Shown: positions 1 to 7,121, numbered from the stretch's first letter. The stretch: DNA of 38,113 nt from JBGANR01 sp044222225 (GCA_044222225.1 JBGANR010000033.1:1-38113), one strand, 5' to 3'. Made by a program: numbers and translations. Notes: generated by a model from the sequence alone, not told the origin.

Positions 1-41
1 GGCCCGGGGGTGATTCGGCAGCTTGTCGGTACTCTGAGCCG

Positions 42-470
42 GTGAGGACCCCAAGGCGCAGGCGGCAACTGGCCCGCAAGCCTGCGCTGGGTGTGCCCGC
101 AAGTCATCTGGAACGATGCGCGCAAGCTGCGTCGTATGTCGGTTCACCAGAGCATAAGTCGACACCGTCGTTCGCCGGCCAACCGAGATTGCGGTCCGAT
201 GCGAGCCGTTGCCCCACCGATCTCAAGGACGCTGCCGAAATCACCGGCTGGTTGGCGACGGCCATCCGCGCAGGTCTGGTGAGCCACGATCCAGGCGAAG
301 ACGGATTCCCCAAATACGTCTGGGCCTTCAGGCGGGACACCTGGTTCGAAGGACGCCTTGTAAACGAGGTCCAGGGAACCTACAAGGGCTACCCGTTGGC
401 CGCCGACGAAGTGGCCCGAGGTTTACGCAGCCGCGAGCCCGGTCTGCGCGAAGCGCAGGAGACGCCGTGA
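42..470 (+). CDS. Conserved small protein of unknown function, partner of the IrrE-like gene
   Basis: I cannot name a function. The 142-residue product has a basic N-terminus, then a segment reading YVGSPEHK...PSFAGQPRLRSDAS, then a C-terminal part with ITGWLATAIRAG, FPKYVWAF and GRLVNEVQGTYKGYPL. The Trp/Tyr/Gly-rich C-terminal half looks like a compact globular domain. I recall similar small proteins in actinobacteria but no assigned role. The frame is open from this GTG back to the window edge, so the true start may lie upstream and the gene may be truncated here. The stop (468-470) overlaps the GTG start of the next gene (467-469), so the two genes are translationally coupled and probably act together. 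Product identity is low confidence; that it is a real gene is likely. Confidence 0.6.
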   Translation: MRTPRRRRQLARKPALGVPASHLERCAQAASYVGSPEHKSTPSFAGQPRLRSDASRCPTDLKDAAEITGWLATAIRAGLVSHDPGEDGFPKYVWAFRRDTWFEGRLVNEVQGTYKGYPLAADEVARGLRSREPGLREAQETP

Positions 471-1702
471 CCTTGCGCTTCAAGTGGGAGTGGGAGCCGG
501 CGCCGAATGTGCGAGTCCCGGAACTCGCCGCCACATGGTCTCGACTGAACATCGACCTCGACGACACGCCTGTGACTTTGGTGGAGCGACGCGACGGTTC
601 AGGCGGACTACGCCACGGCCTCGACGTACCGGTCTATCCGTTGGCCGAGTTTCTGGCGCTCAACTGGTGGCGGCTCAGCGCGACCTCTCACCTTCCGACG
701 GATCGTGGCGTCCGATTCGTCGACGCGGGAGACGGATTCGCGTGGCCGGATCTGACGCTCCGCAACGATCGCGGGCTCATGTGGGCAAACCTGCGGCAGC
801 GTGACAAGGCGCCGGAACACGTCCGCTTTCTCACGCAGGCCTCGACTGTCATCGAGGCCGAAACCGTACTCACGGCCGTTGCCGGTCTCGTTGACGACAC
901 TGTGCGCAGGCTTGAAGACAAGGGCGTTTCTGGTACCTTGCTCCAAGAAGAATGGGCTGCCATCCGACAGGCGGACTCGCACGAACATGACTATTGTCTG
1001 GTCGCTGCTGCATGGGGGCAGGATCCTTATGATACGCCGACCGATGTGGAGCGAGTGCTGTTCGACGCAGAGAGAAGGATAGGCGGTGCGGCGTTGCTTG
1101 CGGATCTTTCCCGGGCTGTGCCTTTCGATCGCATCACTGCCTCGACCGGTTGGCTCGGTGAAGCGATCGACTCTCTTGATCCATTCACAGTCGGCTTCCC
1201 GTCGGTAGAACCGGTCGATTGGCCTTCCACGGCTGGAGCCACGCCCTGGAAGATCGGCTATGAGCGTGCGCGCAGGCTCAGGCGGCTTCTCGACCTGGAA
1301 CCCCATAGGCCTGCCCCGGTCGAGAAGATGGTGCCGGTGAGCCAGACGAGCTCGTATGCACCGATGAATGTCGACGCGCTGATCAGTGCTGAAGGCTCGT
1401 CGTCCTTGGCGGTCGTGGTCGGCGCCGGCGCGAGCCCGACGACCAAGCGCTTCGCCTCGGCCCGAGCGATAGGCAGGAACAGCCTGTCTCAGATTCGAGG
1501 GATGTCCTTGCTGACTCGCGCGCCGCAGTACACCGAACAAACCGAGCGCGCGTTCGCCGCCGAACTTCTCGCGCCGGCCGACGGTATCGCTGATGTTCTC
1601 GCCGGCGACTACTCCGACGACGCTCTGCTCCGAGCGGCCGAGCACTTCGACGTGAGCGTGACTCTCGTTCAGCGTCAGGTCGAGAATCAGATCGCCGCCT
1701 GA
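467..1702 (+). CDS. ImmA/IrrE-like (DUF955-related) protein lacking the HExxH motif
   Basis: A 411-residue protein. Its last ~60 residues contain ERAFAAELLAPADGI, then a linker and ALLRAAEHFDVSVTLVQRQVENQI. This is the tail usually seen after the zinc site in ImmA/IrrE (DUF955) peptidases: the 'FAAELLMP' helix and the 'FxVSxxxVxxQL' helix. The expected HExxH is missing; the matching stretch reads ARAIGRNSLSQIRG, so catalysis is doubtful. The N-terminal ~250 residues (start VTLRFKWEWE, with an AEFLALNWW segment) match nothing I know. The GTG at 467 is chosen because AGGAG lies at 456-460 and it overlaps the preceding stop; the longer frame upstream is a shadow. The family includes phage-repressor proteases and toxin-antitoxin or stress partners. 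I infer a sensor or partner role for the pair, with moderate confidence in family and low in function. Confidence 0.65.
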   Translation: MTLRFKWEWEPAPNVRVPELAATWSRLNIDLDDTPVTLVERRDGSGGLRHGLDVPVYPLAEFLALNWWRLSATSHLPTDRGVRFVDAGDGFAWPDLTLRNDRGLMWANLRQRDKAPEHVRFLTQASTVIEAETVLTAVAGLVDDTVRRLEDKGVSGTLLQEEWAAIRQADSHEHDYCLVAAAWGQDPYDTPTDVERVLFDAERRIGGAALLADLSRAVPFDRITASTGWLGEAIDSLDPFTVGFPSVEPVDWPSTAGATPWKIGYERARRLRRLLDLEPHRPAPVEKMVPVSQTSSYAPMNVDALISAEGSSSLAVVVGAGASPTTKRFASARAIGRNSLSQIRGMSLLTRAPQYTEQTERAFAAELLAPADGIADVLAGDYSDDALLRAAEHFDVSVTLVQRQVENQIAA

Positions 1703-1710
1703 CGGTTACC

Positions 1711-1732
1711 GTGCGATGCTCGTCCATCGCAC
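1711..1732. terminator. Hairpin between convergent genes
   Basis: GTGCGATG (1711-1718) and CATCGCAC (1725-1732) form a perfect 8-bp stem with a 6-nt loop. It sits between the stop of the IrrE-like gene (1702) and the stop of the CGNR gene (1734), so it can serve as a bidirectional terminator. There is no T-tract. Confidence 0.5.
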
Positions 1733-1733
1733 C

Positions 1734-2297
1734 TCAGTCCGAGCGGTTGCGGTGTGCGCGCAGCTTCGCGCGATTGCCGCAGTTGCGCATCGAGCACCAG
1801 CGTCGAGCGTTGGGACGAGATGTGTCGTAGAAGACGAGCCCGCAGTCCTCGGCCGCGCAGCGGCGCAGCCGTAGGGGCTCGCCGAGTACGGTCACGGCGT
1901 CGCGCGCCACCGAGGACAGAGCGGCCGTCACCGTCAGCGGTTCCGGCTCTAAGCGTCCGCCGGGCAACTGTGGGGCGGGTGCGGGTAGGCGGGCGGTGAG
2001 GTTGACGGCGTCGATGGCGTCGGCGTTCGGCGACGAGTCGTCCGCCGCGGCGATCGCGAGCGTCGTGATCGCGGTGCGCAGCCGGCGCGCCGCGTCGAAG
2101 TCGGCCGTGGTCGCCGCGACGGGCGCACCGAACCTCTCTCGGATCCACACGTCGAGGTCGACGGGCGTGTGCAGTCGTTCCCAGGCGGCGACGCCGTAGC
2201 CGAAGTCGCCGGTGTAAGCGAAGTCGAGGGCGAGTGAGCCGGTTTCGAAGAACCAGCTCGTGCCCCGATGGTTGCGCATCCATTGACCCGACGTCAT
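1734..2297 (-). CDS. CGNR zinc-finger transcriptional regulator (ABATE domain)
   Basis: A 187-residue protein with the two-part layout of this family. The N-terminal ABATE-type domain shows the typical FFETGSLALDFAYTG segment near residues 16-30. The C-terminal zinc finger (about residues 145-180) reads RRCAAEDCGLVFYDTSRPNA then RRWCSMRNCGNRAK, with four cysteines and the CGNR signature. Family members are treated as DNA-binding regulators with stress-responsive N-terminal domains. It is divergent from the SRPBCC gene, and a palindrome covering both start codons lies between them, which suggests auto- and cross-regulation. The start at 2297 fits a leaderless mRNA; the Met at 2279 is an alternative. 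Family call is firm, target is inference. Confidence 0.85.
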   Translation of the reverse strand: MTSGQWMRNHRGTSWFFETGSLALDFAYTGDFGYGVAAWERLHTPVDLDVWIRERFGAPVAATTADFDAARRLRTAITTLAIAAADDSSPNADAIDAVNLTARLPAPAPQLPGGRLEPEPLTVTAALSSVARDAVTVLGEPLRLRRCAAEDCGLVFYDTSRPNARRWCSMRNCGNRAKLRAHRNRSD

Positions 2298-2321
2298 GTA
2301 ACCACTATAACCAGTTACATG
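2283..2321. promoter_or_regulatory. Overlapping divergent leaderless promoters with palindrome
   Basis: On the plus strand TTGACC (2283-2288), a 17-bp spacer and TATAAC (2306-2311) form a near-consensus promoter whose predicted start falls on the ATG at 2319. On the minus strand TATAGT (2309-2304) lies 6 nt before the ATG at 2297. CATGTAAC (2295-2302) and GTTACATG (2314-2321) are 8-bp palindrome arms that contain both start codons. Both mRNAs are therefore predicted to be leaderless, and a dimer on the palindrome would block both promoters. The -35 box for the minus direction is poor. Confidence 0.6.
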
Positions 2322-2723
2322 ACTGGACTGACGAAAGACGCCGGCTGGCAGCTCGGTATCCGCCGCACCCTGCCGGTCTCACCGGAGGAACTGTGGGATC
2401 ACCTTCTCGGCGACGGGCTGCCGCTCTGGCTCGGGGACACGGTGCTCGGTGACAAGGGGGCGTCGTTCACGACGCCCGACGGCGGCGCAGGAGAGATCCG
2501 CGGCAGGCAGGAGGGCCGCAAGGTGCGCCTCGTCTGGCGGCCGGCCGGCGCAGACCACGAGACGACGATCCAGGTGACCGTGACGCCCGCCGCGTCGGGC
2601 GCCACCCTCGGTATCCATCAGGAACGACTGCTCGGTCCCGACGAACGGGAGCGCATGCTCGTGCACTGGAGGTCGGTGATCGACGCGATCGCCGGCCTAT
2701 CGCCGCAGGTTGACCCGGCCTGA
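2319..2723 (+). CDS. SRPBCC-domain (AHSA1-like) protein
   Basis: A 134-residue protein. The core runs from RRTLPVSPEELWDHLL through alternating beta strands (GEIRGRQEGRKVRLVWRP, TTIQVTVTPAASGATL) to a final long helix with HWRSVIDAIAGL. This helix-grip order, with a 'HQERL' strand before the last helix, is typical of the START/SRPBCC group related to AHSA1. Such proteins bind hydrophobic ligands in a cavity; the ligand cannot be told from sequence. The ATG at 2319 is chosen because the frame upstream of it runs through the promoter elements and because the -10 box places transcription start on it. The divergent CGNR regulator probably controls it. Confidence 0.75.
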   Translation: MTGLTKDAGWQLGIRRTLPVSPEELWDHLLGDGLPLWLGDTVLGDKGASFTTPDGGAGEIRGRQEGRKVRLVWRPAGADHETTIQVTVTPAASGATLGIHQERLLGPDERERMLVHWRSVIDAIAGLSPQVDPA

Positions 2724-2769
2724 CGGCGCGACGGGCCGAACCGCCGCCGATCGCGCATGTCAGACGACT

Positions 2770-2801
2770 CTCCCGGCCCGAATCGAGCCTCGGGCCGGGA
2801 G
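2770..2801. terminator. Strong GC-rich hairpin terminator
   Basis: CTCCCGGCCCGA (2770-2781) and TCGGGCCGGGAG (2790-2801) form a perfect 12-bp stem with an 8-nt loop. It lies between the SRPBCC stop (2723) and the stop of the proline-rich ORF on the other strand (2821), so it can end transcription from both sides. No T-tract follows. Confidence 0.7.
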
Positions 2802-2820
2802 AATCGCCGGGACGACGGCG

Positions 2821-3006
2821 TCAGCGCAGGGGCGGACTCCCGTCGCCGATCTTCGGCAGTGACGGTGGATCGAGGTCGGGGTCGCTCGGCGGCGGCACCG
2901 GCTCGGGTCCCGGCACCGGGAGCGGGTCCGACGTCGTCGGATCGGGATTCGGATCGCGGTCAGGCGGCGCGGGACGCGGCTCCGCGGGCGTCATCGGTCC
3001 GGTCAC
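2821..3006 (-). CDS. Small proline-rich protein
   Basis: A 61-residue protein made almost wholly of Pro, Asp, Glu and Ser (PAEPRPAPPDRDPNPDP, PVPGPEPVPPPSDPDLDPP). It is acidic and probably unstructured, with no signal peptide or membrane segment. Its GTG start overlaps the stop of the upstream gene (GTGA at 3006-3003) and a strong hairpin follows 20 nt after its stop; both favour a real gene at the end of a two-gene operon. No function can be assigned. Short proline-rich frames are common by chance in GC-rich DNA, so confidence is moderate to low. Confidence 0.4.
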   Translation of the reverse strand: MTGPMTPAEPRPAPPDRDPNPDPTTSDPLPVPGPEPVPPPSDPDLDPPSLPKIGDGSPPLR

Positions 3007-3299
3007 GAGGCGGCCCTCCGTCGAACCTGGCCGCGGCCGGTTCTACCGCGTGGCGCGGCGGCCGCCGCTTTCGCCTGTAGCTCCAGCATCCTCTCGGCGA
3101 CCCGCAGGGACAGCGTGCGACGCGGGCCGCCCGCCACCGGTTCGAGTTCGACATAGCAGAAGGGGGCGTGTCTCACGGCGACCACCCGGCACGGTAGGCG
3201 GCGGCCTGTCCGCAGCGTCATGACCAGTTCGGTGCCGAGCGTGACGACCGTCGTGATCACATCGCTCCGACGGTCGTCAAGGCGTTCGTTCCCGTTCAT
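3003..3299 (-). CDS. Hypothetical protein, small beta-rich domain
   Basis: About 98 residues. The middle looks like a small beta barrel: VITTVVTLGTELVMTLRTG, then RRLPCRVVAVRHAPFCYVEL, then GPRRTLSLRVAERMLEL and a basic Arg-rich tail. I do not recognise the family. The ATG at 3299 is preferred because GGAG lies 12 nt upstream; an ATG at 3311 is possible but the GGAG would touch it. It is coupled to the downstream proline-rich ORF by a GTGA overlap. The insertion sequence lies upstream of its start, so its native promoter may have been separated from the gene. Confidence 0.5.
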   Translation of the reverse strand: MNGNERLDDRRSDVITTVVTLGTELVMTLRTGRRLPCRVVAVRHAPFCYVELEPVAGGPRRTLSLRVAERMLELQAKAAAAAPRGRTGRGQVRRRAAS

Positions 3300-3540
3300 G
3301 GTGGCGGTCATCTCCGTGCCGCCGTCCGGAGGACGTCGGCCGCGGTGTGGACCGGTCGGGGAGCGGCGGAGATCACGAATTCAGCAGAACACATGAGTGG
3401 ACCTCGCTCTTTCATGGAGGAGGGATCGTCGGTCCGTGCGCACCCGGCTCACAGACAGACGCATGAGGGTGGGGTGGCTGCAGTGTTCAACCGCCTTCGA
3501 GCGTATGCCCGCCCGTGGGGCGCGTCAACGGGCCGACGAG
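3300..3540. other. Gene-poor stretch left of the insertion sequence
   Basis: I see no convincing gene here on either strand. It should hold the promoter of the minus-strand gene ending at 3003, but no clear -10/-35 pair stands out. The GGAG used by that gene (about 3312-3315, minus strand) lies at its left edge. Confidence 0.4.
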
Positions 3541-3569
3541 ACTCACCTAAAGTGCCCGCGAAACACCCT

Positions 3570-3603
3570 CGATGCCTCACGTAAAGATGCCCGCGAAACT
3601 GGT
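3570..3603 (+). repeat. Left inner terminal inverted repeat of the IS
   Basis: It begins CGATGCCTCACGTAAAGATG and ends GCGAAACTGGT. It pairs with 4882-4915 on the other strand with three mismatches (AA/GG in the middle and one T/C near the inner end). Confidence 0.8.
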
Positions 3604-3607
3604 GACC

Positions 3608-4876
3608 ATGACGGGCATGGGGAGCGAGTTCACGGTGGGTGCCAGGACGGAGATCACCCGGAGATACGCCCAGGGGTATGCGCGGGCGTCGAAGAAGGAC
3701 AAGGGACGGCTGCTCGAGGAGGTGGTCGCGGTGACGGGCTGGTCGCGAGACAACGCCCGGCGTCGGTTGGCGAAAGCGGCGAAGCCGGGGCCGCGGCCGG
3801 TGAGTCGGGCCCGGAAGCCGCGGGCACGGAAGTACTCCTACGATGCGACGAAGGTGCTGCAACGGGTCTGGGCGGCCACCGGCGGGCAGTGCGGGAAGTA
3901 TCTGGCCGCGTCGATGCGGTTGCAGTTGGACGCTCTGGAACGTCACGGGGAACTCGTCGATGGCCGGGGCCGCTACTCACCGCTGGTGCGCGCCGAGTTG
4001 CTGGCGATGAGCCCGGCGACGATCGACCGCTACCTCGCCCCGGCCCGAGCGAAAGGTTCGCTGCGTGGCATTACGGCGACGAAGCCGTCACCGCTGCTGC
4101 GATCCTCCATCCAGATCCGCAAGGCCGGAGACGAGACCGAGGACGAGCCGGGTTTCTTCGAGGGCGACACCGTTGCGCACTGCGGTCCCACGTTGAGGGG
4201 CGAGTTCGCCCGGACGCTGAACCTGACCGACATGCGCACCGGATGGGTGTTCACCCGCTCGATCCGCAACAACGCTCACGTCCACATCCTCGACGGGCTG
4301 ACCACAGCGGTCCAGACGATCCCGTTCGAGGTCACCGGGCTCGACTTCGACAACGGATCGGAGTTCATCAACCACGACGTCATCGACTGGGCGGCGGGCC
4401 GCAAGATCTTCTTCACCCGGTCACGGCCCTACAAGAAGAACGACCAGGCCACGATCGAGTCGAAGAACAACCACCTCGTGCGCCAGTACGCGTTCCACTG
4501 GCGCTACGACACCCCGCCGGCACTGCAGTGGCTCAACCAGCTCTGGCCGCTGGTCAACGATCGGTTGAACTACCTCACTCCCACGATCAAGCCGATCGGC
4601 TACGCCACCGACCGCAACGGCCGCCGCAAACGCCTCTACGACGCCCCACGCACCCCCCTCGACCGGCTCCTGACCGCCGGCGTGCTCTCCCCAGGACAAG
4701 CCGGCGAACTGACCGCCCACCGCGACCGGCTCAACCCCGCCGACATCGCCCGCCGCATCCACACCATCGAGGACCAACTCACCGCAGTGGCCCGCCAGAC
4801 CACCCTCGACCGCCAAGCGGCCACCAACAGCCCCCTGCCCGACACCACCCGAGGCATCCACCGCAAAGCCAGCTGA
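3608..4876 (+). CDS. DDE integrase-core (rve) transposase
   Basis: A 422-residue transposase. The N-terminal part (residues ~1-70) is helical with an HTH-like segment VVAVTGWSRDNARRRL. The catalytic core shows GFFEGDTVAHCG (Asp ~187), LDFDNGSEFIN (Asp ~248) and QATIESKNNHLVR (Glu ~284), giving DD35E spacing as in retroviral-type integrases. The C-terminal ~120 residues are basic and helical. It would cut and join the element's ends. The IS family is unclear; IS481-like or an unclassified (ISNCY) group are options. The ATG at 3608 is used because an earlier ATG (3572) lies inside the terminal repeat; neither has a clear ribosome site. The frame is intact and no frameshift is seen. Confidence 0.85.
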   Translation: MTGMGSEFTVGARTEITRRYAQGYARASKKDKGRLLEEVVAVTGWSRDNARRRLAKAAKPGPRPVSRARKPRARKYSYDATKVLQRVWAATGGQCGKYLAASMRLQLDALERHGELVDGRGRYSPLVRAELLAMSPATIDRYLAPARAKGSLRGITATKPSPLLRSSIQIRKAGDETEDEPGFFEGDTVAHCGPTLRGEFARTLNLTDMRTGWVFTRSIRNNAHVHILDGLTTAVQTIPFEVTGLDFDNGSEFINHDVIDWAAGRKIFFTRSRPYKKNDQATIESKNNHLVRQYAFHWRYDTPPALQWLNQLWPLVNDRLNYLTPTIKPIGYATDRNGRRKRLYDAPRTPLDRLLTAGVLSPGQAGELTAHRDRLNPADIARRIHTIEDQLTAVARQTTLDRQAATNSPLPDTTRGIHRKAS

Positions 4877-4881
4877 CCCGG

Positions 4882-4915
4882 ACCGGTTTCGCGGGCATCC
4901 CTACGTGAGGCATCG
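4882..4915 (-). repeat. Right inner terminal inverted repeat of the IS
   Basis: It starts ACCGGTTTCGCGGGCATC and ends GTGAGGCATCG, the reverse complement of 3570-3603 with three mismatches. A second, diverged unit follows to about 4949. Confidence 0.8.
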
Positions 4916-5067
4916 ACACGATTTCACGGGCAACTTGACGTGAGGCATCTCGCGGGCACGCCGGCGTCGCCGCGGCGACACGTCTTCGTTCGAGCACGTT
5001 TCCCGCCCGGCCGAACCGGGTAGTCGATCGGTGCAAGCGCATGACACATCGAGGAGAGGAAACAGAC

Positions 5068-5306
5068 ATGGACGAGACGTCGGGACCCATGGAAGCCGCC
5101 AAGGGAGTCGCCGAGGGGGTCAGGGGAAGCTCAAGGAGGTCGCCGGCGCGGTGACGGGGCGGGACGACCTGACCGATGAGGGCCGCGCGCAGCAGGCGAA
5201 GGCCGAGGACCAGCGCCAGGCCGGCGAGTACGAGGCGAAGGCCGAGGAGAAGCGGGCGCAGGCGAAGGTCGAAGAGATCGGGCAGAAGGCCGCTCAGCGT
5301 CGCTGA
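5068..5306 (+). pseudogene. CsbD-family stress protein, frameshifted
   Basis: An ATG at 5068 with GAGGAGAGGA upstream starts MDETSGPMEAAKGVAEGV, which is how CsbD-like proteins begin. After the GTC codon at 5119-5121 the reading frame is lost. The expected continuation GKLKEVAGAVTGRDDLTDEG...AEDQRQAGEYEAKAEEK is in another frame up to 5306. Adding one base near 5122-5126 restores a single CsbD protein of about 80 residues. CsbD proteins are small, hydrophilic, stress-induced and of uncertain mechanism. The reading ends inside the 3' end of the PAS-ANTAR gene on the other strand (13-bp overlap). The frameshift may be a real mutation or a sequence error. Unrepaired, translation ends after 28 residues. 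Confidence 0.7.
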
Positions 5307-5998
5307 ACGGCGTCGGCCCGAAGCGGAGGCGAGGCGCCGACGCGTTGATGCACGGTGAGCAGGATGTGATCGAACTTCTCCCGGGTGTCACGCCGGACGA
5401 GTTCGCCCGCCTCCGCTTCGACCTCGCTGATCAGCTGAGTGGCGATCTCGCGGAGTTTGACGTTGGCCTCCTGCGATCTCCATCGAAGTATGTCGAAAGC
5501 CCGCTGGGCGGATACGCCGTATACGAACATGAGTATCCCTTTTGCTTGATCGATCACCTCTCGGGAGTCGGCAAATTCCGGCATAACCCCGCTCAGCGAC
5601 GAGCGGACTTCGGATTCGATCGTGTCGGTGATATCGATGTAGAAACCTTCGGAGCCGACGACCTGGCCTGCCTCGGCGTACAGCCGGTCGGCGACCACGA
5701 TGATGTGGTGGATGGTGCCGCCGGTGTCGATGATTCGGTGGCGGCTGCTGAACGGCGCGCCGGTGGCGAGCATCCGGCGGACCTTCTCGGCCACTGCCGG
5801 AACGTCGTCGGGGTGCTTGTGAGACATGATCAGCGCCGTCGTCGGGGTGACGGAACCCGGATCGTAGCCGTGCATCCTCGCGACCTCGTCCGACCACTCC
5901 CACTGTTCCCCGGAGAAGAAGAAACGGAAGCTACCGAAGCGCTGGGGAGTGCCGTGGCCCACCACCTGCTCGAGGGCCTCGGGGCCACGTGTGTCCAT
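5294..5998 (-). CDS. PAS and ANTAR domain response regulator
   Basis: A 234-residue protein. The PAS fold occupies residues ~15-130 (FFFSGEQWEWSDEVARMHGY, then IMSHKHPDDVPAV, then HRIIDTGGTIHHIIVVADRLY). The ANTAR RNA-binding domain follows at ~140-205, with REVIDQAKGILMFVYGVSAQ and AFDILRWRSQEANVKLREIA. ANTAR proteins bind paired hexaloop hairpins in mRNA and prevent termination; the PAS part is probably the signal sensor. This architecture is frequent in Mycobacteriales. There is no linked histidine kinase here, so the signal is unknown. It converges on the CsbD gene. The ATG at 5998 is the first Met of the conserved frame. Confidence 0.9.
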   Translation of the reverse strand: MDTRGPEALEQVVGHGTPQRFGSFRFFFSGEQWEWSDEVARMHGYDPGSVTPTTALIMSHKHPDDVPAVAEKVRRMLATGAPFSSRHRIIDTGGTIHHIIVVADRLYAEAGQVVGSEGFYIDITDTIESEVRSSLSGVMPEFADSREVIDQAKGILMFVYGVSAQRAFDILRWRSQEANVKLREIATQLISEVEAEAGELVRRDTREKFDHILLTVHQRVGASPPLRADAVQRR

Positions 5999-6158
5999 TT
6001 TCGGAGTGTACTACCGCCCGTGTCGGAGACCCCGCGACGGCCGCCGCACGACGAGCGCCGCCCGAGATTCACAATCGGTCGGTGAGCTGGAGAAGAAAGG
6101 ATGACAGGCATGACGGCAAAGGCTGAAACGCGCGGGGTGTTCGGTCATACTGTCGCGC

Positions 6159-6659
6159 ATGCCCGCACGGACCGAGATCGCGTCGATCGATGACCCCTCC
6201 GAGCGCACGCGCGCCGTGCGCGACGCCTTGATCGAGGCCGGACATCCCGACACCGTCCGCCGTCTCGATCCGTCGCCGACGGCGGCCGCCGCGGCGGCGG
6301 CACTCGGCTGCGAGGTGGGCGCGATCGCCAACAGCCTCGTGTTCATGGCCGACGGCGAGCCGCTTCTCGTGATGTCGAGCGGCGCGCATCGCGTCGACAC
6401 GGCAGGTCTCGCGGCCCGGATCGGCAAGCGCTCGATCACTCGCGCCACGCCCGCGCAGGTCAGGGCGGCGTCCGGGCAGGTGATCGGCGGCGTCTCGCCG
6501 GTCGGTCACCCCGCTCCGTTGGAGACGGTCGTGGACGAATCGCTTCGCGACCATCCCGATCTGTACGCGGCCGCGGGCGAGCACGACACGATCTTCCGCA
6601 CGACGTTCGACGATCTGGTGCGGCTGACGGGCGGGAGAGTGGTCAAGACGGCGCCATGA
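6159..6659 (+). CDS. YbaK/EbsC-type aminoacyl-tRNA deacylase-like protein
   Basis: A 166-residue protein of the YbaK/ProX fold. Typical segments are ALGCEVGAIANSLVFMADGEPLLVMSSGAHRVD (near residues 48-80), then the lysine-containing RIGKRSITRATPAQV, then the GGVSPVGHP turn near residue 110. In this family the Lys and the GxxP loop shape a pocket that hydrolyses mischarged tRNA such as Cys-tRNA(Pro). Substrate specificity is not certain from sequence. The length fits single-domain members. Its stop lies about 10 nt before the operator of the toxin-antitoxin pair, which is otherwise unrelated. Confidence 0.85.
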   Translation: MPARTEIASIDDPSERTRAVRDALIEAGHPDTVRRLDPSPTAAAAAAALGCEVGAIANSLVFMADGEPLLVMSSGAHRVDTAGLAARIGKRSITRATPAQVRAASGQVIGGVSPVGHPAPLETVVDESLRDHPDLYAAAGEHDTIFRTTFDDLVRLTGGRVVKTAP

Positions 6660-6668
6660 GCGACCGTC

Positions 6669-6686
6669 GTGTACGCTGTGTACACA
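6669..6686. promoter_or_regulatory. Toxin-antitoxin operator
   Basis: GTGTAC (6669-6674) is repeated at 6678-6683, and the second copy is the core of the 10-bp perfect palindrome TGTGTACACA (6677-6686). TACGCT (6672-6677) fits a TAnnnT -10 box inside the site. It lies 17 nt before the antitoxin ATG, the normal place for autorepression by the antitoxin complex. Confidence 0.6.
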
Positions 6687-6703
6687 ACCGGAATGGAGGG
6701 GTC

Positions 6704-7114
6704 ATGCCTGCTCAGGTCGAATACCGCAGCGCACGAGAGGGTCGTGAGCATTTCAAGAACATCCTCGACGCTGCGGACTCTGGGCGGCCGACGACCGTCA
6801 CCCGTGACGCACGTCGGGTGGCAGCCGTGGACGCCGACCGGCTGGTGCACTTCCTCGTCGGAGTCCGTCCGTCGGGAGCTCAGGTCGTGGCCGAGAACGA
6901 CGGCTGGTCGATCTTCATTCCGGGGATTCCCGTCGCTGCGGACGGGGCGACGCTCGATGAGGCCGTCGAGGACATGATCGACGCCTTGCGAGACTACGCG
7001 GAAGCATGGTCCGATCGCCTTCGGCTCGCTCCCAATCACGTCGATAATTGGGGGCTCGTGCAGATCATCGCCTTGGCGTCCGACCGTCAATTGCGCGACT
7101 GGCTACTGGCGTAG
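6704..7114 (+). CDS. Type II antitoxin (Phd/YefM-like N-terminus)
   Basis: A 136-residue protein. The first ~50 residues (MPAQVEYRSAREGREHFKNI, then LDAADSGRPTTVTRDARRVAAVDADRL) follow the Phd/YefM antitoxin pattern: a short strand, a helix, then a 'G.P..V.R....A.V' strand. The middle has a HicB-like segment (GWSIFIPGIPVAADGATLDEAVEDMIDALRDYAEAW) resembling a partial RNase H-like fold. The start at 6704 is preferred over an upstream in-frame ATG at 6656 because it places the operator upstream and has GGAGGGG before it. The toxin gene begins 7 nt downstream, so the two form one operon. Confidence 0.8.
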   Translation: MPAQVEYRSAREGREHFKNILDAADSGRPTTVTRDARRVAAVDADRLVHFLVGVRPSGAQVVAENDGWSIFIPGIPVAADGATLDEAVEDMIDALRDYAEAWSDRLRLAPNHVDNWGLVQIIALASDRQLRDWLLA

Positions 7115-7121
7115 CGCCGTC

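Larger units (their letters stand above)
3541..4950. mobile_element. DD35E insertion sequence, about 1.4 kb
   Basis: One transposase gene flanked by inverted repeats. The inner repeats are 34 bp (3570-3603 and 4882-4915) and match at 31 of 34 positions. Outside each lies a second, more diverged copy of the same unit (CTCAC..AAGT.GCCCGYGAAA; about 3542-3569 on the left and 4916-4949 on the right). Each end thus carries two tandem units of roughly 35 bp. The exact outer ends and a target-site duplication could not be fixed by eye because the outer units are diverged. The transposase is intact, so the copy may be active. Confidence 0.75.

Noticed and set aside
467..1702. An active zinc metallopeptidase
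   Set aside because: The HExxH motif is absent from the region where ImmA/IrrE peptidases have it.
6101..6193. A 30-residue frame (MTGMTAKAETRG...) overlapping the YbaK start, with AAAGG before it
   Set aside because: No motif, ends inside YbaK in another frame, and the ribosome site is too close to the first ATG; not supported.
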